In this document: positions 34,561 through 46,379 of the stretch, in pieces
Position numbering within the stretch: the first letter of the stretch is position 1
How the letters are laid out: each line of letters opens with the position of its first letter
Assembly (NCBI GenBank): GCA_030544235.1
Contig: CM060462.1
Span: 3,089,501 to 3,153,500 of the forward strand
Source of the DNA: Lepturacanthus savala
Lineage: Eukaryota; Chordata; Actinopteri; Scombriformes; Trichiuridae
DNA length: 64,000 nucleotides
Direction: 5' to 3'
Position numbers and translations under genes: made by a program
Notes under the pieces: model-generated
Told to the model about the DNA's origin: nothing
The model's database searches: none
What the model saw: the letters and a program-made list of their open reading frames with translations, nothing else

Positions 34561-35485
34561 GACAAAATGACCTTATTTTAGAGATTATTTATCTTTAGCT
34601 GGAGGAATATTACTTGACAACTTTTTTGACTCAGAAAATGACCAGTAGCTAAACCCCCAATGAGTAAATAAGCAACATAAACAATCTCATGTTATTTACA
34701 CTAGTTTGCTAAGCTTCTTCATCATATCTGATTAATGATGATCAAAAAGAATTAAAAAAATCCACCAACTGTCATCAGATTCTGATCCAAAATTCTGAAG
34801 AAAAAACAAATAAGAAATCTCATATGAAAACAAAACTGTTCTAACGTGATACTTTGTAGAAGTTATTCATTAACATCCCACCTCTCATAGTCAGAAGGCA
34901 ATTCAGGAAATTGTTTCTCAGAGCCTTTAGGCTTCTATAGTTCACATCATGCAATATATTCTGTATGCAAAGTGATGAAAAATGATATTTGGTATAAATA
35001 AAACATTTCTTGTGAGATCAGACTCAGATGCATCTTATCTTCCAATATGCATCGTATTATATCTGCATTACAACAGTTGGAATTACTTTTCATTTAAATG
35101 TATGTAAATTAAAAAAAAAGAAAAAGAAAAAGAAAAACATGTTCCATGTGTGACAACCCGTCATCAGCTCAAAGTTTGAGAGACTTAATCGTTAAAATTC
35201 ATATTTGACTGAGGAAGATCTTACGGATGAAAACATCGACTTCTAATAGGTGAAATGGACAGAAAGATGGACCAATTGATGCACTATCCTCAGTAAATAT
35301 TGGTGACAAAATCAATAAAGTCATGCTCAGCCAAAAAAGAAAAAAAGCAAAAACAAATTATTAACAGTGTGCAGACCTCTCTTCTTTGTATTCTACATGT
35401 TGTGCATGATTCAACATTCAAAGTTCATTTTTTTTTTAGATGTTAGAAGTTATATGTTCCCAAAAGAGGTATCATGGAATATTGC
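34561..35485. other. Gene-free stretch
   Basis: AT-rich, with an (AAAAAG)n-like run at 35109-35135 and A-rich patches at 35335-35350. No gene or named repeat. Confidence 0.5.
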
Positions 35486-35489
35486 TACT

Positions 35490-35830
35490 AAATACAAGAG
35501 GCTGGTGGTAGTGACAAGAAGAGAGGCTGGAGGTTAAGCTCAGGAGAGCTGTAACACAAACTTAGAGGTTGGCACAGGATGTGGCTGGCAGGACAGAGAG
35601 GTATGAACTGCAGGGAAAAAACAAGAGATCTGATACCAGGAAGAGAAAAAAAACACAAATATAAATTAGGGCAGATCACACAAGGGCTCAAGAGATTGCT
35701 TGACTCTACTGTATGAGGAAGAATTATTTGAGACAGGACCGGAGGTGGGACCAGGCATTAATGGAGAAGCCGACTGATGAAATGACCCCAGGTTGATTGA
35801 CCTACCACGCCTCCTGTCACACACACAGTA
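35490..35830 (-). mobile_element. GC-richer island, possible retroelement fragment
   Basis: This patch has clearly more G/C than its flanks. Read on the minus strand it starts TGTGTGTGACAGGAGGCG and runs through pyrimidine-rich CCTGCCAGCC/CTCTCCTGAGC sequence, in the style of fish retrotransposon LTR or leader sequences. Two overlapping minus-strand open frames (35488-35899) have no recognisable domain. Identity is uncertain. Confidence 0.25.
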
Positions 35831-36471
35831 GCATAACATACAGAAAAGGAGGGGGAGAGGAGGAGAAAGAACATAAAAAACAAAACAGAAATACTCCAAT
35901 CATAACAGTACAATGGGAACTTTGTGTCTTAAGCCTGGGATTAAGTCAATTATTATTTTTTTTATTCCTTTATTTTACTACAGGAAACGGTTAAAACAAA
36001 TTTTACATTTGCAAACAGTAATTAATAAATAACTTAAACAGCTATACAGACACTACCAAGGAGAGGACTTTGAGATGGTAAAACAGTCTTTGTGAGTGTG
36101 TCCTATCAGATCATGTTTATCTGCTTTTTTGAAGTATGACATCTAGGATTTTGCTATAATGTGATATAGGAGCTAACTCCAGATTTTATTTCTTATAAGT
36201 AGATACTGGAATAAGCTCATATAAAACTGATTCAGTGATGTTAGTGTCTTGTATTGTGTCATGGAGGTAGAGCAGGTGTTTTAATTTTGGATCTGAAAGT
36301 AAAATTGAATAGCTAGATTATTTGTGTGAAAAGTCAAGGGCATCAGTATATGAGAGTGCAGTGTGATGGTGAGTCCTGGGTGCTCAGGGGGAAGTTGTCA
36401 TGGATCTTATAGGTTCTATTATATAGACTTGCTGTTGGTTCAAGGTTAAAGTAGGACAAAGTGCAAAACAT

Positions 36472-36472
<1 letters not shown>
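35831..36472. other. Gene-free stretch
   Basis: No exon or named repeat. Purine-rich AGGAGGGGGAGAGGAGGAGA (about 35848-35867) and a T-rich stretch near 35950 are simple-sequence features. Confidence 0.5.

Positions 36473-36535
<63 letters not shown>
36473..36535. repeat. Compound microsatellite (AC)n(AT)n
   Basis: AC units 36473-36512 (20 repeats) followed by AT units to 36535. The arrangement is the reverse complement of the array at 28720-28789. Confidence 0.95.
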
Positions 36536-37369
36536 CAAGAATACAAACAAAAGAGATAAGCTAAAATGGAGGACAAGCATAATAGAAAAGATAATAAAAA
36601 GGTCACAGTGCAGTGCAACAAATTATGAAATGAGTCATTTGATTCAAGAAAACTATGAAATCAGGAATCAGTGTATTGAAAAACATGAATGAGTTCAATT
36701 AAAACTGAATACTTGACTTTTGCAAAGCATGGTGTCTGATTGATTCTTTTAAAAATGTGAATAATTAATTATATTCCTTTTTATTGTTAATTGCTAATGA
36801 TAAGTCTAAGAATGGGATGATGAACATTAATTTGAAGTTTGAAACACCCACAAAGCAATTATTAGCATGAATCTGAGATCATAGGAGCAAGGTCCAAAAT
36901 GACTCAAAACACTTTGTTATATTTTACACAGTAAACATGCTGCCAATATACTTATCAAGAAAGAAGTATAAAGTATAGATGATGATGATACTGACAGTCA
37001 TGAAACAACTGACTCTCAGATCTCTCTTACCTAAGGGTGTGTGTGTGGTTGTGTGTGTAATTAAATAAGTTACTTCAATGAGAAGTATAAACTTAATCTT
37101 ACACATAATCTTAAATAAGCTCATAAGTTTGTTTCACTTCAACTGTTTGACACAGTATGTGATGAGAATACTTTTTAGACTATTGTCACCTCTCCAGAGT
37201 GACGACCTGAAATTCAGCATCAAGAAACAGTGTATACATTCATCCAGTACTCGGGATGTTGATGATTTCCCATATGTGCAGATAGTTCAGTATGTTTTTC
37301 ACTTAGAGACACTAATTATATGTATCACAAAGTCATGAGTGTTAGGATACAGTAGCGCGTATGTCGGTA
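36536..37369. other. Gene-free stretch
   Basis: AT-rich, with a GTGTGTGTGG/TTGTGTGTG patch at 37038-37058 and short open frames on both strands that match nothing. No RNA gene seen. Confidence 0.5.
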
Positions 37370-38640
37370 GTTAGTGCTCATCTGCATTACAAAGCACAGT
37401 GTGTCTGCCCACCTGCAGGCGCTGTGAATAATTCACTCTATTGCCAGAAGTGTTTTAATGTGTTCATTCTGGCGAGTGCATTATGCATGCTTGTTGTGTG
37501 AATCCTGAATAACAGGTTGGTGCTGGTTTCACAAAGTTTTGAATAAACAAGGATGCATTCACAGTGTTTGTGAAGCACCAGCATTAATTGATTCCAACTG
37601 GAGACTAGTTGGTATATTTCCGGTCTTTGTCACTGCGATACATTTTATATGATAATTAAGCTAAATAATAGAGAAACAAAGGGTCTGCATGGGACCGCTT
37701 TCATAATTTATGAGAGAACGTTGGAGAGGGGTGTCAAGCTGTAACTTGACGGATTCGAAAAGACATGAATAATGGTCACCTGTGGGAGTTAAAATTGTCT
37801 CGACCTTGTCAATCTTCTCCCTCTCAGCCACCATCCAGACAAAGGGTCTGCTGTGTCACCTGCTGTGGGCATTGATGACAACTCACCAGGAGCAGCTCTT
37901 GGTATAGGCCTGTCTGGCTTTGCCTTTGAAAAGAGTCTTGCAGGACCAGACCGACAAGTCCACATTCATATGAACCTCATGGATTAAACTGACTATGAGG
38001 CCATAGATTAAAAAAAATATGACATCTATTATCCGTTTTCCTAGAGGCTGTAAAAATCCAACCGAACAGTTTCACCTTTTATTATCTAAGAAACTAAACG
38101 CTTGCTGCTAGTAAAAGTCGGACATCATAAAAACTAGTTTCCCTCCCAGCCTGGAGTATTTAGCAGAGTCTCATAACATATTGGGGGTGTTCCATATCTC
38201 TAACTGTTCTTCCCATGGGCCTCTCAAAGCTTGTTATACAATTTACATTAATCCAACACCTCCCGACCTGAGTTGACAACAGGCTCCTTTGAATATAGCG
38301 CTTGGCTGCATAGCGAGCAGAATCCCATTATTTAAAATGGATAGAACTAATAATAAAATATTACTTCCAACCTAACCGGATTAACAATGATCTCATGCTC
38401 TTGGGGATTTGTTGAGCTGCCTTTTCACATAAACACCTTTTATACACAAAGCTTTTTTAGCAAGTTCACTTCTGCTTCTTTGTATTCGTGGTTTGGAGGA
38501 GGGATAATAGATGCATGCTGGACAAACAAGGAGGAGAAAAAGGCAGCAGGGCTTTTTAAATAGTCTGTTTGTGTTCTTACTGCTGCACCGCACTGTATAG
38601 CTGAATTAATGCCAAGTACACGCAAGTTAGGTCACCTAGG
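37370..38640. other. Repeat-poor block, possible conserved non-coding DNA
   Basis: Mixed-composition sequence with few simple repeats. It includes a hairpin at 37521-37583 (TGCTGGTTTCACAAA paired with TTTGTGAAGCACCAGCA, with a 2-nt bulge and a loop of about 31 nt). No coding sequence is recognised. It may hold enhancers (inference). Confidence 0.3.
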
Positions 38641-38959
38641 GAATGCTAAGCATTGGGCGATACATGCAGGTAGAGAGTGCAGATAAAGTGAGGCCCACTA
38701 AATCAGTAACGGGGGACTGAATAATAGAGAACACTGTGCATAGGATCTACTTAGGCTGATTTCTATCTTTGTATCGTCCCCAATCTTACCCTTGTTATTG
38801 GTCATAAACAGTAAAAATAGAAAACTTTTACTGTCTGATTTTAGATGCTGAGACCAAATCCCGAAGGTGATGCTTTCAGGGAATATAAAGATGTTAAATG
38901 AGTCCAAATGTGACATCTTCATTAGCTGTAAATTTGGCACGTTGTGCAGTTATTCATGG

Positions 38960-39330
38960 ATGCCACCATCAGTTTGACATTTGTGGCTGTTAGTAAAATG
39001 TCTCAGCTAGATGGTTTGCCATGAAATTTGATATATGCATTCAATGTTCCTCCCAGAAAGAACTACAATAACTGTCTGGATTAATTGACTTTCCTCCTGC
39101 ATCATTATAAGGTCAAAATTGTCAAATTATCTAATAATATTATTATATATAATAATACTTGCAAAACTAGTACTTCATAGTCCCCATTGACCTCAGTTAC
39201 ACTTATTCTCAATTAATGATGCATGCTAACATACTAAACTGAGACGGTGAAAATTGTAGACAAAATCACTTCACATCAGAATATCAGCATTGTCATTTTG
39301 GACACTAGAATTCAGAAGCCATGTTTGGGC
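38960..39330 (+). mobile_element. Teleost interspersed repeat (TGGTTTGCCATGAAATTTGA type)
   Basis: ATGGTTTGCCATGAAATTTG, ATTCAATGTTCCTCCCAGAA, then CATCATTATAAGGTCAAAAT, GCATGCTAACATACTAAACT and TATCAGCATTGTCATTTTGG follow in the order of a well-known fish repeat rich in GCTAAC/AGCATG words. Diverged but nearly colinear. Confidence 0.65.
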
Positions 39331-41094
39331 ATTAATATAGTAGTATCCCTAAACTCACCAAACTTAAGATTAACATGTTGTCAGTAATGATTAAAAGCAT
39401 GTACTGCATGCCTATTGACATTCTATAAGGCCATTTGCAACACAAAGTGCAAAATTCCTAACAAAAGCAATATTGAGGGGATTATAAACCTATTTTTGCA
39501 TCCATCAATGATCATTTTTAGTTTAGAGTAGTCTTCAAAAACAATATTTTTAATTAATTCAGTACCAATATTTAAGGTATTTACAGCTGATGGCCATGAT
39601 GGTATTATGAATTAACCACAGGCCTAGTAAGAACATGAAAATATATGTGGAAATATCTTAATGTTTGTTTTTTTAGATTGCCAGTTTGCTTCCATGTTAC
39701 CTTTATAGATAAACACACACAGTTAAAGGCAGAAAACAAACTGTGATAATGAAGAAGCAGGTCCTCCTTTATTATCTCTACTCTATCTCCAGAGTCCCAG
39801 CCTCTGAAATATTGATTGGACTAAAGGAATGTATGTTTTCTGTGAGCTTATGTCACTGCGGCTCATTAATGCAGCTGTATTCTTTAATATCTCACTATAG
39901 AACAGGCATTAAATCTGATAGATGTTATATTCAAGAGTGGTTACATTTTATATCCAATATTTAAAAAAAAAATAATAAGATAACACATTAAAATAACTTA
40001 ATTGAAAATGATGTGCCATGTAGCGAATGGCGTCCTGGAAACTACCTGTGATAAAAACTATTATCCTTTAACCATATAACTTTAACAATGAAACCGCTTG
40101 GGTGTTTTCTTGATAAGTGGAATCCCTATGTTCTAATATTCACTGATTGGTTGGTTGGTGGCTAGAAAGTGTTTAATTCCCTCCTTGTGGTACATATGTA
40201 GAAACACATTCAACTATTTGTGTGGAAACACATGTAGATACTCCCACTGGAGCTTGGACGGTAAGGTACCACATAGTCCTTCATATACCAGTTTCCAATG
40301 ACACAGGTAATTCAATAATTATGGAGGTACTGAGGCAGAAAAGAGTATTCCTGAAATGGATGTTTTTTTTCTGCTATAGGTAGGTTTGTATAAAATGAAA
40401 ACCAGTAATATCAAGCAATTTCCATGTACTACATTTTCATGTTCATACCAGGCAGCTACCTCATACATTTTGGTCCTAGGAAAATGTCCAAAATATGCTA
40501 AAAAGCTGTTTTATTCTTTCTATCTTCATGTCTTTTGCTGGTAAAGACCATAAATACTGGGACACAATGATCAAAGAAGTTGTATTTGCAGTGAAAAATA
40601 ATAATGATTGATACCATAGTGCTGATACTGAGCCAACAATACAATATAAAATATACAATATCCCCAATAACAATGAGGAATAGGAATAGGATTTTTTTGG
40701 AAATCTAGAAGCTCATTAAAACTACAGTACAAAGTTTCAACCATCTTCATTTTCCACCTTTTTTGCCCTTGATATTATTTCATTTGTAGTGTAAGTATGT
40801 GTGGAGATGTTTGGGGATGAATATCTTGAAAAATATTGCTCGTAGACTCATAAACTCTGTAGGAAGAACAAACGTGTTTTCTGTATGTCAAAACTTAAAG
40901 ACCTTTATTGACTAAGGAAACATGTGGATCCTGATGTAAGACCGGTGGGAAACCACTGATCTAATTTAATGCGATGTCTATGTAGAGAGTTGTACCAAGC
41001 TATATGTTGAGAAAGTACTGATAACTCAGTTTTGACAAATGCAGTTTTGACTCATAGCTGTGGTTATTACTGCAGAGATAGGATAAAATGGAAA
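39331..41094. other. Gene-free stretch
   Basis: AT-rich sequence with no recognisable gene, RNA or repeat. Small open frames at 39743-39964 (plus) and 40476-40673 (minus) show no domain. Confidence 0.5.
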
Positions 41095-41175
41095 ATAATA
41101 GAATAGAAAGCCTTTATTGTCATTGTATTCAGAATACAATGAAATTAAGTTGCCAGTGCTGGTTGGTGCATAAAA
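41095..41175 (+). mobile_element. Fossil repeat with CATTGTAT/ATACAATG palindrome
   Basis: AATAGAAAGCCTTTATTGTC followed by a 21-bp palindrome (CATTGTATTC-A-GAATACAATG, 41121-41141) and AAATTAAGTTGCC matches a common teleost element that begins GAATAGAAAGGCCTTTATTGTCATTGTA. The downstream limit is unknown. Confidence 0.55.
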
Positions 41176-42047
41176 CTAATGCAGATTTGGAATTCCAGTC
41201 ACAACTCTCCAGTGGGCCAGGAGACAGAGAGATACTTTAAGGTAAGAAGTGCAGTACTTGTGGTGAAGAGTGACTTCCTCAGCCCTCGTGTGAATGTGCA
41301 CATTTTAACCATTGTAGGTGACTTACAAATGGTTCCAGATCAACTGGCAGATGTAAAATATCCAGCTAAAAGGATTTAACTTGTGACATTTTTGTATTGA
41401 TTTATTTTTTTCTTTTCATTATAAAAGAATTTAAATGATATGAAGGTCGTTATTATCCACTCAAAGCTTCAAGCATCACTTGTGATACTGTTAATGTAGT
41501 CCATAATGGCACTTAAGAAATTCATAAGATAGCACTAAGCTTAAAGTGGCTGTAGTTGATATATTTATAATATTCTATTGAATGACAATATGTAAAGTGT
41601 CACTTTGTAGACATGAACCTGCAGATAATTGTTACCTGACTCTGCGTCTCCCCTCATCTTTAAGAAGCTTTATAGCATGTTTCAGCATGTACAAATCTAC
41701 TAAAGGCACTTTATAACAGTAACTAAACTTTATTATACTCCAGCTTCCACATAATTAACTTTAAGGAATGAATCGTGTTCAGAATTATGTTCTTAATGCT
41801 CGAGGTTCATAATATTTCAGCTTTACAGTTTTATGGCTTTAGAGCTTTACATCACAGATAATCTGTGCTTTGAAAACTGTGTTCTCCTGTAGATCAACTG
41901 TTCTCATTTAATATTCTCCCTGCTGTGTCAACACATAAGGCAGGATTTACTCTTCTGTCCTCTTTAGTGCTGTTTGTTTGGGGAAGTATTGTCTTTAAAA
42001 GTGCATGTGGCACCTGTTCACATCGCTGATTCATTGTCATAGTAACT

Positions 42048-42068
42048 ATATTGATATAATATCAATAT
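42048..42068. repeat. 21-bp AT-rich palindrome
   Basis: ATATTGATAT-A-ATATCAATAT, perfect, 31 bp before the Tc1-like element. It is AT-rich and so less surprising than the one at 27017. Confidence 0.85.
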
Positions 42069-42099
42069 CAGGATTTATAAAACATATTATGTGTATGTA

Positions 42100-42586
<487 letters not shown>

Positions 42587-42639
42587 AATGTAGTGATTAT
42601 GTCTAATCATTTTTGCATCCTTAGAGAGAAACCAAGCAG

Positions 42640-44100
42640 CTTTGCACTAATGATGAACTAATCTTCTGGCATGAATACATTAAGTGCACTTCCATATTCC
42701 ATTGGTGAATATGATATAACGATGCACTTTGTTATATGTATAATGCATTTGAGTGAGGCATTTCTTTATTCATGCTGGTCATTTTGAAAATCTTTATTCA
42801 TTGTGTTTGTTGGATTTATGCTCATCTATACATGCATCCTGGCATGTTTCTCATGTTCATTATGTTACTCCAACTTTTAGCACAGTTTAAGAATCTCAGT
42901 AGAAAAATGTATTGAGGACATTTTCTGAAACACATCTTCTTGACCCCACGATCTGTCTATTGTAGGTATCCAAAGCTCCATTCACTATTCATAAAGGTTA
43001 GGGTTAAAAGCTCATTTAGGATAAAGGTAATTTCAGATGGAAAGCGTTTGATGCTTGAGTTTCAATGTGAGTAAATGCGATGATAGTAGGGAGGCAAAGG
43101 CGATCTGTTTGGTGGATCGACATGCGAAACTGTCTTTTCCACCTTCAGGATCCATTTGATGTTGCAGGAACACATAATGACTAGAATTAATAATGTTTTT
43201 GACTTTCTGTTTTTGAAAAGCAGTAACAGTGTTTTGGGAAGTATTTTTACACTCAGAAACACCACTGAGTATCCAAAGCCTAGGAAAGGGTAGTGAAGCC
43301 CTATACTGCGGATCCTGCAGTTGGAACTGCAAACTGTGACATTCATTTTAATTCTGTCAAGAATCTGAACATAATTAAGTGATGTAATCCCATATACTTA
43401 TGAATGTGAAAGACCTATGTACTGGAAAAAGCTGTACAGAGCTCATATTTAGTAACCAGAGAAGTTAACCAAAGACGGATAATTTGAGGGAGGGATTAAG
43501 TTTAAGTCTATCAAATATTTTTTTCTGCAGGTAATTTTACATTATATTCAAGTCTTTTCCAAACAACTTCACAGAACGCTGATTAAGCTCAACACCGCCA
43601 GGAAAACCTCTGTGTTTCACAGTGTGCGGGGTTGTTAACTAACTTCCAGTTAGCCCTCTGGTATCTTGAATGAGGGAGAAATAATCTCATCCTGTGGCTC
43701 TTCTACAACCTTCTCGAAAAATATTATCCAATCGAATAGAACACACATTCTGATAGAGAAACAAGTCACAAAGGTTATTTGATGCTCAAAATGATTTGTC
43801 CATTGTTTCACAGCAGCACAGGACAGGATAGGATAGGCTACAGCAGAGCCTGATGATGTTACTGTAACATACATAATTAACATGATGTTAGTGATTTTTG
43901 TTTTAATTACTCTACTTCTATGGGAATCAAAATCAAAAAACAATATACATTTTCTGATGAAACAGGTAAACAAAATCTATGGAAACAATCACTGCATCAA
44001 ATGCAAATGATACAAGCTTTGTTTTTATTGTTTAATAATTGTATTAGTATGTATCATGGGAAGCCCAATGAATGCAGTATTTGGAATGAGTGCTTAGCTT
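42640..44100. other. Gene-free stretch
   Basis: Two overlapping minus-strand open frames at 43033-43346 and one at 43650-43973 have no recognisable domain. There is a GGATAGGATAGG micro-tandem near 43827. No exon or named repeat. Confidence 0.45.
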
Positions 44101-44106
44101 TACTCC

Positions 44107-44291
44107 TTTAAAATGGAAGAGATTTTCCCTCTTGGCACTTGCATCAGTCGCATGTCTCTGATGCCATGTTGCTGTCACCCACTCTTCCTGCCACAATACC
44201 ACTAATTGAGGTTTCCCATTATCGAGATGAGATGTCTGACATCTCTGCTGTCCCTGTGACACTCAGTAGATGTGATGTCACGGACCTGTAG
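44107..44291 (+). other. Candidate terminal exon (unrecognised open frame)
   Basis: A + frame from about 44111 to a TAG at 44289-44291 is open and rather protein-like (Leu-Ser-Pro-Thr-Leu-Pro-Ala, Ile-Glu-Val-Ser-His-Tyr-Arg-Asp-Glu-Met-Ser-Asp). TTTTCCCTCTTGGCACTTGC followed by ATCAG (about 44123-44147) could act as a splice acceptor. The minus strand is also open over 44044-44262. No family recognised; conserved non-coding DNA is the main alternative. Confidence 0.18.
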
Positions 44292-44978
44292 TTAACCTTT
44301 TTATGGGTTCATTATTTTTCTTATTTCTATTTTAATAAAGGGAATGTGTCTCTGAATTGCAAGCATAATAACACGCATAATAAATGGCAATAGAAATGAC
44401 ATGAACAATGTTTTTTTTTGTGAGATTTAAATTATACTTTTTGTTCCTTTGTTGTTGGTTTTTTAAAGAGAAATAGAATAACTAAAAAAGGAAGCGACAG
44501 TTTCAGTTAAAAAAATACCATGCATTCTTTCTATATTTTTCTGCTTAAAGGCATTTTTAGTTTTGTCAAATTTAAATTAGGGTATTTAATGTTTGACATT
44601 TCACATAAGCGAACCATTCAGCAGTGTAAATAAGAAAAAAAAAAGAGAACTCAAAATGCCTACATATATATTATCTGATTTTGAAATTTGAACTGCACAA
44701 AACATTAGTTTTCTCTCGTGAAATGATTGAGATGTGTATGCTACCTTTCAAAGGAAAATGAATAGAGTTGTCTACATAAAGTACTCATAATTAAAGAAGG
44801 GAAACAACTTTAATATTTATTGCACTATACGTATTTTCTTCATGGGTCTGTGACTGAACAGATCACACTGACAGCACAGCTGAGATCAGATTACATGGCC
44901 TACTTTAAAAAGGAGAAAAGTAACTTCCATCCACGTGTGAAGTTGTTTGGATGAGTGGTTCTTGAGAAAAAAAAATAC

Positions 44979-45017
44979 CCATGTTGTGGTCAGAGGGGGA
45001 TTACATTCGTAGTGATA
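44979..45017 (+). repeat. Dispersed short repeat, copy 2
   Basis: CCATGTTGTGGTCAGAGGGG then GATTACATTCGTAGTGATA. It matches 6023-6060 closely, on the same strand. The wider flanks do not align by eye. Confidence 0.6.
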
Positions 45018-46379
45018 AGACAACCCTGCCGCAAGGGAGTACAAAGTGAGTAGGACATTTATCTTAGTTTGATAAGGTTAAAAGAAAAGTCAGCTTCCTG
45101 ACTCTTACAAAAAAAAGAAAAAAAAGGAAAAACAAAGAGGGTGTGAACTGTGAGAAATGGAAACACACACTCTTATGTGCACAGTGAATGACAAGCAAAC
45201 AGAGGCATGGTAAATAAACACTGATGGATAAAATGTACAATTTTACAAGTATCTTCTTACTATTCGAAGAGTATTAAATAAAAAAATCTCTTAAAAAAGC
45301 TCTTAAATAAATGTGAATGTCTGCATATTCCTTCCTTTTAGGAATCCAGTATCCAGTTTATCTCTGGTAACCAGCTTCAGTATGTTGAGATATGTTTCAT
45401 CAGAACAGGACTGGGAGGGGAAGGTTGGACTCCAACAAACGCAGTGAAGCCCATATACTGTAGCTCAAGGTCAAGATAATCTGTATTATCCCCAAAGAGA
45501 AGTTTGAGTGCTCAAGGTGCATTAGTGCAAATACATAAAATATAAAATAAATTAAATACTTTTTAAGCTGCTTTAAATGCAGCTATACAATTGCCTCCTT
45601 TTGATCCCTGACACAGAAGTGTAAGTACAAAACCACTTATACAATAAAATATCTTAGCTACCACCCATAACACACACTTAAAGACCACTAATGCAAAAAT
45701 ACACTAGACAATCCCATAGAGACATATTCTACCTTAGCATATGTTCTTCTTCAGTCTAATTACTATTAAAACAAAAAAGAAAAACAGTTCTGTGAAATGC
45801 TTTGTCCATATTCTTGTGACTCTGTCACAATAGAATGCAAACATGGTATCCTATCCAAAACATAAGGAATCTGCAGACAAAAGTCATTTTTACTGTGACG
45901 TTTGGAAAAGGTCCAGGCTGGAGATGATGTGATACATCACCAGTGGTATTAAAGCATGGTACAGTCACAAATGCTGACTTGGTCGTCTCGGACCACAAAG
46001 AATAGCACACATGATTCCTGAGTTATGGTGCCTTTGACTCCTAACACACACTGGCTGAGAGTAGCTGTTGTGTACGGTGTAACATCATAATCGCATCCGC
46101 CATAAAAAAAGATGGCATTAGCGCATAATGGCCAAGAAAATCCTGTGCTGGTGAATTGAAATGGTCAGGTGTAGGCTTTCACTATCAGTGCAGATAGTTT
46201 TATCTCATCTTATTCCATCTCCAACAAGACTACAGTGCTTATCTTTGTAGAGAGCAGACTAAGCCAAAATCTGTTATGGAATTATTATTAAATCGTCATC
46301 GGGGCATGAAAAACTCATTGCATGTGAAGTGGGTGTCTTGAAGTCAATTGAACAATCCAGTGTTCTATGTAGGAGAATA
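45018..46379. other. Gene-free stretch with a possible LINE-tail fragment
   Basis: AAGATAATCTGTATTATCCC, then CAAAGAGAAGTTTGAGTGCT at about 45473-45512 resembles the teleost repeat reading TTTATTATCCCC..GGGAAATTTG. The A-rich runs near 45112-45135 are simple sequence. No exon is recognised. Confidence 0.4.
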
